Below are positions 1 through 7,262 of a DNA stretch of 11,100 nt, piece after piece (position 1 is the stretch's first letter; each line of letters opens with the position of its first letter). The stretch comes from JBGPJM01 sp041485385. Lineage in GTDB: Bacteria; Planctomycetota; Phycisphaerae; Phycisphaerales; UBA1924. Both the position numbers and the translations under genes were made by a program. The stretch is from the NCBI GenBank assembly GCA_041485385.1, contig JBGPJM010000168.1, positions 1-11,100 on the forward strand. The letters are read 5' to 3'. Under the pieces are notes generated by a model, which ran no database searches, was not told the DNA's origin, and was given only the letters and a program-made list of their open reading frames with translations.

Positions 1-1347
1 AAGGTCGTCCGGTCGGCCGGAGGCGGATGGTACAACATCTCCACCACCCAGCAGCACGGCTCGCTCGAGGGCCGTGCGATTGTCCGCGAGGTGGACCTGC
101 CGGCGTGGCGGAAGTTCGGCGCCCAGACGCTGAAGCGCGAGGACCACTACAAGCACGACCAGGCGCTGAACTTCGCCGAGCGGCTGGGCGAGCTCACGCA
201 CGGGCCGGCGAACATCTCCATCTACGAGAACCCCTACAACCTCTCCAAGGCCGACCCCGATCGCACCCGCCTGGACGCCAAGGGCAAGCCGCCGGCGCAC
301 TCGGTGAGGCCGCAGTGGGGGATGTCGATCGACATGTCCTCGTGCATCGGCTGCAACGTCTGCACGATCGCCTGCCAGGCGGAGAACAACATCCCTGTCG
401 TGGGCAAGATCGAGGTCAACAAGTCCCGCGAGATGCACTGGATCCGCGTCGACCGCTTCTTCGTCAGCGACGCCGATTTCAGCAAGCCCAACCCCGCCGA
501 GGAATCCCCCGAGGACCCCAACCTCAGCATGGTCTTCCAGCCGTTGGCGTGCGTGCAGTGCGAGAACGCCCCCTGCGAGACCGTCTGCCCCGTGAACGCC
601 ACCACGCACGGGCCCGAGGGGATCAACTACATGGCGTACAACCGCTGCATCGGCACGCGGTACTGCGCCAACAACTGCCCCTACAAGGTCCGCCGGTTCA
701 ACTTCTTCGACTTCGGCGTCGCCAAGTTCAACGGCGACTTTGTCGGCAAGGACAAGCTCCCCGGCGGCGGACCAAAGAACGTCAACCTCATCCCGCCGCG
801 CCTCCGCCAGAGGCTCGACGAGATCACCAAGATGCAGATGAACCCCGACGTCACGGTCCGCTCGCGCGGCGTGATGGAAAAGTGCACCTACTGCATCCAG
901 CGCATCAACGAGGCGAGGGTCGAGTCCAAGCTGGCCAACCTGCCGGGGATCCCCGACGGTTTCTTCCAGACCGCCTGCCAGCAGGCCTGCCCGACCGACG
1001 CTATCACCTTCGGCGACATCCTCGACACGACGACCTACACCGAGGAGGGCGGCGCCACGCGTCAGGGGAGCAGGGCGCGCCAGCTCCGCGAGCACGGCCG
1101 GTCGTACCTGCTGCTGGGATTCCTGAACACCCGCTCGCGCACGACGCACATGGTCAGCGTCCGCAATCCCAACCCGGCCCTCCGCGAGCCGGTGGAGAAC
1201 CCGTTCGGTGCTCACGGGGGCGAGGGCGGGGGCGAGGGGGGCCACGGCGAGAAAGCCGGCGGGCACGCCCCGCTGGGCGGCCCGCACCGCGATGAGGGCT
1301 ACAAGATGAGCTTGAACGTCCTGACCGGGATCGGAGGCCCGGCATGA
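1..1347 (+). CDS. actB: ActB, Fe-S subunit of Alternative Complex III (3' part; 5' end outside window)
   Basis: The reading frame is open from base 1, so the gene starts upstream; 448 codons are present. The first residues (WYNISTTQQHGSLEGR) match the end of the molybdopterin-oxidoreductase-like domain that is fused in front of the Fe-S domain in ActB; that domain carries no Mo cofactor in the family. The ferredoxin-like part follows, with four cysteine groups: CX2CX2CX3C (bases 343-375), CX2CX4CX3CP (550-591), CX2TX2CX3CP (646-681) and CX2C (883-894) paired with CX3CP (976-993). In the third group Thr (base 655) replaces the second Cys, which fits the one [3Fe-4S] plus three [4Fe-4S] clusters known for ActB. 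The clusters carry electrons from the quinol site to heme c on the periplasmic side. A Gly/His-rich tail of about 40 residues (1205-1320) ends the protein. The stop overlaps the actC start as ATGA. Identification is firm; the full length (about 1000 residues in the family) cannot be seen. Confidence 0.95.
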   Translation, partial: KVVRSAGGGWYNISTTQQHGSLEGRAIVREVDLPAWRKFGAQTLKREDHYKHDQALNFAERLGELTHGPANISIYENPYNLSKADPDRTRLDAKGKPPAHSVRPQWGMSIDMSSCIGCNVCTIACQAENNIPVVGKIEVNKSREMHWIRVDRFFVSDADFSKPNPAEESPEDPNLSMVFQPLACVQCENAPCETVCPVNATTHGPEGINYMAYNRCIGTRYCANNCPYKVRRFNFFDFGVAKFNGDFVGKDKLPGGGPKNVNLIPPRLRQRLDEITKMQMNPDVTVRSRGVMEKCTYCIQRINEARVESKLANLPGIPDGFFQTACQQACPTDAITFGDILDTTTYTEEGGATRQGSRARQLREHGRSYLLLGFLNTRSRTTHMVSVRNPNPALREPVENPFGAHGGEGGGEGGHGEKAGGHAPLGGPHRDEGYKMSLNVLTGIGGPA

Positions 1348-2894
1348 GCAGCATCCATCCCGATGAAGTGACGACGGGGCGACTGGCCGGTGTGGTCGCC
1401 GGCGTGCCCCGGCCGCTGGATCCGGTGACCGGCGACGGCACCCTCATCGACGACCCGGCGGCGCGCGCGCCGCTCGTGCTGAACGATCGCTCGTTCCACG
1501 AGATCACCAACATGGTCTGCGGCTACGTCGAGAACAAGCCCGGACGCTGGTGGCTGCCGACGATCAGCTTCACCGGCACCGTCGCCGGCATCGGCACCGC
1601 GATGATCCTCTACCTCATCATCACCGGCGTCGGCGTGTGGGGCCTCAACAACCGCGTCGGCTGGGCCTGGGACATCACCAACTTCGTCTTCTGGATCGGT
1701 ATCGGCCACGCCGGAACGCTCATCTCCGCGATCCTCTGCCTGCTCAAGCAGAAGTGGCGCACGAGCATCAACCGGGCCGCCGAGGCCATGACCATCTTCG
1801 CCGTCATCTGCGCCGCGACCTACCCCGGCATCCACGTCGGACGCGTCTGGATGGCCTGGATGATGTTCCCCATTCCCAACGCCAACTCCATCTGGCCCAA
1901 CTTCCGCTCGCCCCTCCTCTGGGACCTCTTCGCCGTCTCGACGTACGGGACGGTCTCGCTGCTGTTCTGGTACATGGGCATGATCCCCGACTTCGCCACC
2001 CTCCGCGACCGCGCCGCCAACGAGCTGCGCCGCAGCCCCACCGGCCCGACCGTCGCGCCCTTCCTCAAGACCCGGACCGCCTCGGTGCGGGCGCTGGTCT
2101 ACGGCCTGCTCTCCATGGGCTGGCGCTTCAGCCACCGCCACTGGCAGCGCTACGAGAAGGCCTACATGATCCTCGCCGGCGTCAGCACCCCGCTGGTGCT
2201 CAGCGTGCACAGCATCGTGTCCTTCGACTTCGCCACCAGCGTCCTTCCCGGCTGGCACACGACGATCTTCCCGCCCTACTTCGTCGCCGGCGCCATCTTC
2301 GGCGGTTTCGCCATGGTGCTGCTCCTGATGATCCCTTCCCGTGAGCTCTTCCCCAACATGAAGGACCTGGTCACCCTCCGCCATCTGGAGAACATGGCCA
2401 AGATCATCACCGTCACCGGCTCGATGGTCGGCTTCGCCTACCTGATGGAGTTCTTCATCGCCTGGTACAGCGGCAACCCGTACGAGCAGGAGGCCTTCAT
2501 CAACCGCGCCACCGGCCCCTACTGGTGGGCCTACTGGACGATGATCTTCTGCAACGTCGTCAGCCCGCAGCTCTTCTGGATGCGCTGGGCCCGCACCAGC
2601 GCCTTCTGGATCTTCATCGTCAGCCTCCTGGTCACCATCGGCATGTGGTTCGAGCGCTTCGTCATCATCGTCACCAGCCTCCACCGCACCTTCCTCACCA
2701 GCGCCTGGGGCATGTTCTTCCCCACCCCCGTCGACATCCTCACCTTCTGCGGCACCCTGGGCATCTTCACCACCCTCTTCCTCCTCTTCCTGCGGTTCCT
2801 CCCCGCCTTCGCGATGGCGGAGATCAAGAACGTCACCCCCGCGGCCAACCCCCACGCCGGCGACAGCCGCGGCCACGCGCACGGAGGTCACTGA
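1344..2894 (+). CDS. actC: ActC, NrfD/PsrC-like integral membrane quinol subunit of ACIII
   Basis: This 516-residue polytopic protein is of the NrfD/PsrC family. About ten hydrophobic segments run from residue 60 to 490, as expected for ActC rather than for the shorter NrfD. It forms a quinol-binding site beneath the Fe-S clusters of ActB. Family-typical stretches are visible: GHAGTLISAILCLLKQKWRT with His122, the HVGRVWMAWMMFPIPN segment, PLLWD with Asp194, and SFDFATSVLPGWHTTIFPPY with Asp295. The polar residues in these stretches are candidates for quinol or proton handling; that is inference. The start is ATG 1344, overlapping the actB stop, with GGAGG at 1333-1337 six bases upstream. The C-terminus is a His-rich tail (His504, 511, 513 and 516). 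ActD follows after 3 bases, so translation is probably coupled. Confidence 0.96.
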   Translation: MSSIHPDEVTTGRLAGVVAGVPRPLDPVTGDGTLIDDPAARAPLVLNDRSFHEITNMVCGYVENKPGRWWLPTISFTGTVAGIGTAMILYLIITGVGVWGLNNRVGWAWDITNFVFWIGIGHAGTLISAILCLLKQKWRTSINRAAEAMTIFAVICAATYPGIHVGRVWMAWMMFPIPNANSIWPNFRSPLLWDLFAVSTYGTVSLLFWYMGMIPDFATLRDRAANELRRSPTGPTVAPFLKTRTASVRALVYGLLSMGWRFSHRHWQRYEKAYMILAGVSTPLVLSVHSIVSFDFATSVLPGWHTTIFPPYFVAGAIFGGFAMVLLLMIPSRELFPNMKDLVTLRHLENMAKIITVTGSMVGFAYLMEFFIAWYSGNPYEQEAFINRATGPYWWAYWTMIFCNVVSPQLFWMRWARTSAFWIFIVSLLVTIGMWFERFVIIVTSLHRTFLTSAWGMFFPTPVDILTFCGTLGIFTTLFLLFLRFLPAFAMAEIKNVTPAANPHAGDSRGHAHGGH

Positions 2895-2897
2895 GCC

Positions 2898-3467
2898 ATG
2901 AAGAAGGCCTCTCGCAAGGTGTACAAGACCGAGTCCGGAGAGCGGGTCTACGGCATGATGGCCGAGTTCCCCACGCCCGGCGCGATCTCGCACGGCGCCG
3001 AGCACGTCCGCGACGCCGGTTACCGGCACTGGGACGTCTACAGCCCCTTCGCCATCCACGGCATGGACGAGGCGATGGGCCTCAAGCCCACAAGGCTCCC
3101 GCTGCTGATCGCCACGCTCGGCCTCACGGGCGCCGGCCTGGGCTACCTCTTCCAGTGGTACGTCTCGGCGGTGCTCTACCCGATGAACGTGCAGGGCAAG
3201 CCCCCGGGTGCGTGGGAGCCGCTCACGCCGATCACGTTCGAGTTCGGCGTGCTCTTCACGGCGTTCACCACGCTCTTCGGCATGCTCGCCTTCAACAGGC
3301 TGCCCGTGTTCTACCACCCGCTCCTGAAGAAGGAGCGATTCCTTCGCGTCAGCGACGACCGCTTCATCATCGCCGTCGAGGCACGCGACGAGAAGTTCGA
3401 CCCGGCCAGGACGCGGGCGCTCCTCGAAAAGGCGGGGGCGACGCGGATCGAACTGGTGGAGGATTAG
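2898..3467 (+). CDS. actD: ActD, DUF3341 membrane subunit of ACIII
   Basis: This 189-residue protein has the layout of the DUF3341 family, which is the ActD subunit of ACIII. A soluble N-terminal part contains EFPTPGAI and the YRHWDVYSPFAIHGMDEAMG stretch (about residues 23-60). Two transmembrane helices follow at about 70-93 and 112-133, forming a hairpin, then a soluble C-terminal part (LPVFYHPL, DRFIIAVEARDEKFDP). ActD carries no cofactor. It packs against ActC in known structures and is a structural subunit with debated involvement in proton movement. The start ATG 2898 has a strong GGAGGT at 2883-2888, inside the end of actC. Length and motif order fit a complete gene. Its stop is followed by a roughly 100-base gap before actE. 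Confidence 0.95.
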   Translation: MKKASRKVYKTESGERVYGMMAEFPTPGAISHGAEHVRDAGYRHWDVYSPFAIHGMDEAMGLKPTRLPLLIATLGLTGAGLGYLFQWYVSAVLYPMNVQGKPPGAWEPLTPITFEFGVLFTAFTTLFGMLAFNRLPVFYHPLLKKERFLRVSDDRFIIAVEARDEKFDPARTRALLEKAGATRIELVED

Positions 3468-3524
3468 CCCGCGCCAGGGCCGAAGCGAACGACGGACGAC
3501 ATGGCGGCGGGGACGACGGCGAGA

Positions 3525-3541
3525 GGTGGGGGGGGTGGGGG
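3525..3541 (+). repeat. G-rich tract in the actD-actE gap
   Basis: The 100-base gap between actD and actE (3468-3567) contains GGTGGGGGGGGTGGGGG, including eight consecutive G, preceded by other short G runs (GGCGGCGGGG at about 3503-3512). It is the only sizeable non-coding spacer inside the ACIII genes. It could form a G-quadruplex in the mRNA upstream of the actE ribosome site, or may simply be low-complexity drift. No promoter or terminator is evident in the gap. Confidence 0.6.
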
Positions 3542-3555
3542 ACTGGACGACGACC

Positions 3556-3559
3556 GGAG
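3556..3559 (+). promoter_or_regulatory. Ribosome binding site that decides the actE start
   Basis: GGAG lies eight bases before ATG 3568. The other in-frame candidates, GTG 3526, ATG 3580 and ATG 3589, have no equally good site at normal spacing. Starting at 3568 also gives a lipoprotein signal of normal form. Confidence 0.65.
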
Positions 3560-3567
3560 CATTCCTG

Positions 3568-4500
3568 ATGCGGAATGAGATGAACAGAATGAGCAGAACG
3601 CACGCGGGCGCGAGGCCCGGGCTGGCCGTGCTGGCCGTAGCGGGCGCGGCGCTCGTGCCGGGCCTCCTGGCCGGTTGCCGCGGCGAGCGGACCGACAAGC
3701 CGCCGCGCCAGTTCCTCCCCGACATGGACGACTCGCCGAAGTTCAAGGCGCAGGTGAAGACCGAGTTCTTCCCCGACCACCGCAGCATGCGCCCCAAGGT
3801 CCCCGGCACCGTCGCCTTCGGCACCAGCGAGCACGCCGACGACCCGGCCCGCGCCGAGTTCCTCAAGGACGACGAGGCGTACTACTACGGCACCGCCGGC
3901 AAGGACGAGAAGGGCGCCCCGAAATACGTGCAACTCATCCCCGTGGCCTCCTTCCCCGGCTGGCCCGCCGACACCGCCGACCAGGAGGTGGCGATGGGCA
4001 AGCTGATCCAGCGCGGCCAGCAGCGGTTCAACATCTACTGCTCCGTCTGCCACGGTTTCAAGGGCGACGCGACCGGCCAGGTGGGACTCCGGTGGACGAC
4101 GCCCCCCGCCAACTTCCACGATCCCAAGTATCTCGACCGCGCCGGCGAGAAGGGCGCCGACGGGTTCATCTTCTACACCATCCGCAACGGCGTGATCGAC
4201 CAGAACGGCGTGCAGAAGATGCCGCCCTACGCCCACGCCATCACCGAGGCCGATGCCTGGGCGATCGTCTCCTACGTCCGCGTCCTCCAGACCGCCTACA
4301 CGACCGATATGAGCGAGGTGCCGCAGGCCGAGCGTGAGCGCCTGCGCCAAAACCCGCCCCCGCCGCCCCCGCCCCCCGAGAAGCCTGCGCCAACGCCGCC
4401 CGCCCCGGGCGTGACACCCGCCAAGCCGGGGACCCCGGCCACCTCAACCCCCCCGACGCCCCCCCCGCCCCCCCCGACCACCGGAGGCGCCAAGCCATGA
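3568..4500 (+). CDS. actE: ActE, lipid-anchored monoheme cytochrome c of ACIII
   Basis: With ATG 3568 the product is 310 residues. A lipoprotein signal peptide ends in a lipobox, GLLAGC, with Cys37 as the expected lipidated residue, so the protein sits on the outer face of the inner membrane. The heme site is CSVCH (Cys158, Cys161, His162). The likely distal ligand is Met218 in QKMPPYAHAI. Residues just before the heme (FNIYCSVCHG) and the phrase FYTIRNGVIDQNGVQKMPPY are typical of ActE. It would accept electrons from ActA/ActB and pass them to the oxidase. The C-terminal 48 residues (263-310) are low complexity, with 25 prolines; this tail is not part of the heme domain and its role is unknown. 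The stop overlaps actF as ATGA. GTG 3526 would add 14 residues and is less likely. Confidence 0.94.
   Translation: MRNEMNRMSRTHAGARPGLAVLAVAGAALVPGLLAGCRGERTDKPPRQFLPDMDDSPKFKAQVKTEFFPDHRSMRPKVPGTVAFGTSEHADDPARAEFLKDDEAYYYGTAGKDEKGAPKYVQLIPVASFPGWPADTADQEVAMGKLIQRGQQRFNIYCSVCHGFKGDATGQVGLRWTTPPANFHDPKYLDRAGEKGADGFIFYTIRNGVIDQNGVQKMPPYAHAITEADAWAIVSYVRVLQTAYTTDMSEVPQAERERLRQNPPPPPPPPEKPAPTPPAPGVTPAKPGTPATSTPPTPPPPPPTTGGAKP
4448..4475 (+). repeat. Three poly-C runs at the 3' end of actE
   Basis: Runs of C7 (4448-4454), C8 (4459-4466) and C8 (4468-4475) lie within 28 bases and encode part of the Pro-rich ActE tail; shorter C5 and C6 runs lie at about 4355-4377. Homopolymers of this length are prone to slippage. 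The complementary strand has several G runs and could form a quadruplex. Confidence 0.8.
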
Positions 4501-5768
4501 GCCAGATCACTGCTGATATCGGCGGCGGCGCCGGGCACGGCGGGGACAACCACGGGCATGCCCCCATCAGGATCGATCCTGCCTTGGTGACTCTCCAGGC
4601 CGGCGCAGGCCAGATGGTCTCCAATGTCCTGCTGCTCGCAGGCGTCGTGGGGATGGTCTTCACCATCGTCGGCGGGTTCAGCGTCGGAGCGCGCCACGCG
4701 CTGATGTCCTACCTGGTCGGCGCGACCGTGTCCCTGGGCTTCGCCCTCGGCTCGCTCGGCTACGTGATGATCTTCCAGCAGGTCAACGCCGGCTGGATCG
4801 TCACCTGCCGCCGCCAGTTCGAGACCGCCGCCACCCTTATCCCCTTCTGCGCCCTCCTCTTCCTTCCCGTGCTGGTCTTCCCCGGGCGCATCTACGAGTG
4901 GATGAGCCCCGAGCACACCTCCGGCGACGTTCTTGCGGTCCACAAGGCGCCGTACCTCAACACGACGTTCTGGTTCGTCCGGTTCTTTGTCTTCTTCGGA
5001 CTCTGGACGATCTTCGCCTTCAAGCTCTACGGCTGGAGCCGCCAGCAGGACGTCACCGGCGACAAGTGGCTCACGGCCAGGGCGCGCCGCATGTCCTCCT
5101 ACGGCCTGCTTATCTTCGCCCTCACCTCCGCCTTCGCCTCCTTCGATTGGCTCATGGGCCTGGACTACCACTGGTTCAGCACCATGTTCGGCGTCTGGTT
5201 CTTCACGGGCAACATCCTCTCCGCCACCTGCCTGTGCGTGCTGGCGCTGGGCTTCCTCCGCCTTCGCGGCAAGCTGGCCGGCCTCGTCACGGAAGAGCAC
5301 TTCCACGACCTCGGCAAGCTCGTGCTCGTCTTCACTGTCTTCTGGGCCTACATCAGCTTCTGCCAGTACTTCCTCATCTGGTACAGCAACATCCCCGAGG
5401 AGACCGCCTGGTTCAACGTCCGCAAGACCCACGGCTGGGAGAACTTCACCTGGATCCTCGCCTTCGGCCACTTCCTGGCCCCCTTCCTGGTGCTCCTCTG
5501 GAAGGGGACCAAGCGGAGCACCCGTGGCCTGATGCTCGTCGCGACGTGGATGATCCTCATGCACATCGTCGACGTGTTCTTCGTGGTGCGCCCGGCGACC
5601 TACCCCGGCCGGATGGGCCTGGAGTTCTGGTGGCTCGACCTGTGCGGGATCATCGGCCCGATCGGGGTCTTCCTGGGCGTCCTGGTCCGGCAGATGGGCA
5701 AGGCCCCGCTCATCCCGATGAAGGATCCCCGCCTTCCCGAGGCGCTCCACCATCGCAACTACATGTAG
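4497..5768 (+). CDS. actF: ActF, second NrfD-like membrane subunit of ACIII
   Basis: This 423-residue polytopic protein has about ten hydrophobic segments and is a paralogue-like partner of ActC. Typical ActF phrases are present: GSLGYVMIFQQVNAGWIV, a Cys/Arg-rich turn TCRRQFETAA, WMSPEH, and KAPYLNTTFWFVRFFVFF. Later segments include FDWLMGLDYHWFSTMFGVW and YFLIWYSNIPEETAWF. In ACIII structures ActF lies on the other side of the membrane domain from ActC; whether it binds quinol or moves protons is less clear. The start ATG 4497 overlaps the actE stop, with GGAGG at 4483-4487. The N-terminus has a Gly/His-rich stretch (His14, 19 and 21). The C-terminal DPRLPEALHHRNYM is a normal family ending, so the gene looks complete. 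Confidence 0.95.
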   Translation: MSQITADIGGGAGHGGDNHGHAPIRIDPALVTLQAGAGQMVSNVLLLAGVVGMVFTIVGGFSVGARHALMSYLVGATVSLGFALGSLGYVMIFQQVNAGWIVTCRRQFETAATLIPFCALLFLPVLVFPGRIYEWMSPEHTSGDVLAVHKAPYLNTTFWFVRFFVFFGLWTIFAFKLYGWSRQQDVTGDKWLTARARRMSSYGLLIFALTSAFASFDWLMGLDYHWFSTMFGVWFFTGNILSATCLCVLALGFLRLRGKLAGLVTEEHFHDLGKLVLVFTVFWAYISFCQYFLIWYSNIPEETAWFNVRKTHGWENFTWILAFGHFLAPFLVLLWKGTKRSTRGLMLVATWMILMHIVDVFFVVRPATYPGRMGLEFWWLDLCGIIGPIGVFLGVLVRQMGKAPLIPMKDPRLPEALHHRNYM

Positions 5769-5813
5769 GGCAGCGCGACCCGCACCCGCCATGGCAACCG
5801 ACGGAAGCACACG

Positions 5814-6233
5814 ATGACACACCCGCACCAACACCACCTCTCCCCGGACACGCACGATCCGCCGGACCAGTGGCACAAGCACACGCCCGAGGAGAAGCCG
5901 CAGTCGCCCCACGGCGAGGTCGCCAACGCCCCCGTGATCATGCTCGTCGGCCTGGGGTCCTTTCTCATCGTCGTTGCGACCATCATCCTCACCTACGGCT
6001 ACTACACCTGGTACACCACCAAGCTCCTCGATCAGGTCGAGGGGCAGGACCCGGCGTTCAAGCAATACGGCCAGGAGGCCAATGCCCGCAACACCAAGCT
6101 CAAGGCCCAGTCCGAGCTCCAGGGCTACAACTGGGTGCAGGCGATCCCGCCCGTTATCCCCGAGGGCACGGTCCAGATCCCCGTCGAGAAGGCGGCCGCC
6201 AAAGTGGTCAAGGTCTACACGCAGAAGAAATAG
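5814..6233 (+). CDS. Unknown 139-aa His-rich single-helix membrane protein
   Basis: I do not recognise a named family. The first 33 residues hold eight histidines (3, 5, 7, 8, 14, 21, 23, 33) in a charged, Pro-rich context. One strong transmembrane helix follows (about 40-67), ending in YGYYTWYTT. A polar C-terminal domain of about 70 residues then has AFKQYGQEANARN, LQGYNWVQAIPPVIPEG and a final VQIPVEKAAAKVVK. That last phrase resembles, from memory, an IPI-(D/E)-x-A motif in small proteins beside cytochrome oxidase genes in Acidobacteria and Planctomycetes. The start ATG 5814 has GGAAG six bases upstream. The gene sits 45 bases after actF and 54 bases before the SCO gene, on the same strand, so it is probably part of the operon. 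Possible roles are an accessory ACIII subunit (like the small single-helix ActG of some clusters) or a copper-handling oxidase assembly factor; neither is shown by the sequence. Confidence 0.85.
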   Translation: MTHPHQHHLSPDTHDPPDQWHKHTPEEKPQSPHGEVANAPVIMLVGLGSFLIVVATIILTYGYYTWYTTKLLDQVEGQDPAFKQYGQEANARNTKLKAQSELQGYNWVQAIPPVIPEGTVQIPVEKAAAKVVKVYTQKK

Positions 6234-6277
6234 TGAGCTATTGACTTGAACAGGTCCACGGTCCAGCACGGTCGATC

Positions 6278-6282
6278 AGGAG
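6278..6282 (+). promoter_or_regulatory. Ribosome binding site that decides the SCO start
   Basis: AGGAG lies five bases before ATG 6288. A TTG at 6246 would give 14 extra, polar residues in front of the signal peptide and has no good ribosome site, so 6288 is preferred. Confidence 0.7.
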
Positions 6283-6287
6283 CAGGC

Positions 6288-7262
6288 ATGCGAACGCTGT
6301 GGGCGCGCGCCGGCGCGGCCCTCGCGTGCGTTGTCGCCCTGCTGTGCGTGCCGTCCGCCACCCGGGCCCAGCTGATCTCCGACCAGCCCCCCCCCGAGAT
6401 CCGCGGCCTGGAGATCACCACCAAGCTGGGCTCCAGGCTCCCGCTGGACCTGAAGTTCACCGACTCGAGCGGCAAGCAGGTCAAGCTTGGCTCGCTCTTC
6501 CACAAGGGCCGCCCCGTGGTGATGGCGATGGTGTATTTCCGCTGTCCGCTCCTGTGCCCAAAGGTCCGCGAGGAGATCATCTCGGCGCTCAACAAGCTCG
6601 ACTTCACCGTCGGCACCGAGTTCGACGTGGTCATCGCCAGCTTCGACTCCCGCGACGGCCCGCGCGACGCCGATCGGGCCAAGATCGACACCCTCATGCT
6701 CTACGAGAGGGTCACCAGCGAGCCCGTCCGCAAGGGGTGGACGTTCCTCACCGGCGAGGCCGAGAACGACCGCGCCCTGGCCGACGCCCTGGGCTTCCCC
6801 TACCGCTTCCTCCCCGAGTCCGGCGAGTTCTCGCACGGGACGGCCCTCTTCGTCCTGACCGGCGAGGGCGTGATCTCCCGCTGCTACCCGATGCTCCCGT
6901 ACGAGCCCAAGGACGTGCGCCTCGCCCTCGTGGAGGCCGCCGGCGGCAAGATCGGCACGCTCCTGGACCGGCTCACGCTCTGGTGCTACCACTCGACCGC
7001 GGAGGGCAAGTTCCTCATCTCGCCCATGCGGGTGATGCAGATCGGCGCGGTCCTTTCCGCCGCGGTGGTGCTGATCTTCGTCGGCGTCACCGCCGGGCGC
7101 GACGCGATGCGCCGCCGGAGCTGGCGCTCGCCGGTCGCCGAGGCGGCGGGGGGGACCAGCGCCGGCGAGGGCGCGCCGGCGCCGGGCACGCCGGGAGAAA
7201 TCCGGCCGGGGGCACTGGGCGGGGGCGTTGGCCTTGAGAAAGCGATGGGACAGGCACGATGA
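6288..7262 (+). CDS. sco1: SCO1/SenC-type copper chaperone with C-terminal membrane helix
   Basis: The product is 324 residues. An N-terminal signal peptide (about 1-27, ending ATRAQ) precedes a thioredoxin-like SCO domain. The copper motif is CPLLCP (Cys86, Cys90), and the conserved distant His is His183 in the SGEFSHGTALFVL segment. SCO proteins deliver copper to, or reduce the cysteines of, the CuA site of oxidase subunit II, which here is the next gene. After the domain comes LWCYHSTAEGKF, a phrase typical of the SCO branch found beside ACIII and caa3 genes. A transmembrane helix follows at about 249-270, then an Arg-rich cytoplasmic turn and an Ala/Gly/Pro-rich tail of about 40 residues. 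The protein is therefore likely held by its C-terminal helix. The stop overlaps coxB by 4 bases. The family assignment is secure. Confidence 0.94.
   Translation: MRTLWARAGAALACVVALLCVPSATRAQLISDQPPPEIRGLEITTKLGSRLPLDLKFTDSSGKQVKLGSLFHKGRPVVMAMVYFRCPLLCPKVREEIISALNKLDFTVGTEFDVVIASFDSRDGPRDADRAKIDTLMLYERVTSEPVRKGWTFLTGEAENDRALADALGFPYRFLPESGEFSHGTALFVLTGEGVISRCYPMLPYEPKDVRLALVEAAGGKIGTLLDRLTLWCYHSTAEGKFLISPMRVMQIGAVLSAAVVLIFVGVTAGRDAMRRRSWRSPVAEAAGGTSAGEGAPAPGTPGEIRPGALGGGVGLEKAMGQAR

Noticed and set aside
91..93. GTG at 91 as the start of a stand-alone Fe-S protein
   Set aside because: The frame is open to base 1 and the residues before it match the end of the ActB molybdopterin-like domain, so this is an internal codon.
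3526..3528. GTG 3526 as the actE start
   Set aside because: It lies inside the G-rich tract and adds 14 residues before the lipoprotein signal; ATG 3568 has a better spaced GGAG.
1299..3866. Very long open frame on the minus strand (855 codons) across actC, actD and the actE start
   Set aside because: It is opposite to clearly identified genes; its protein is Arg/Gly/Glu/Asp/His-rich without domain features, as expected from strong G/C third-position bias on the coding strand.
5791..5817. Eight-codon frame (MATDGSTR) whose stop overlaps ATG 5814
   Set aside because: No ribosome site at usable distance; a short ATG frame with ATGA overlap easily arises by chance. A leader peptide cannot be excluded but is not supported.
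4296..6269. 657-codon minus-strand open frame opposite actF and the 139-aa gene
   Set aside because: Acidic low-complexity shadow of plus-strand genes with no recognisable domain and no ribosome site or own neighbourhood.
6240..6275. TTGACT as a -35 promoter box before the SCO gene
   Set aside because: No plausible -10 box about 17 bases downstream; the gene is 54 bases from its neighbour and likely co-transcribed.
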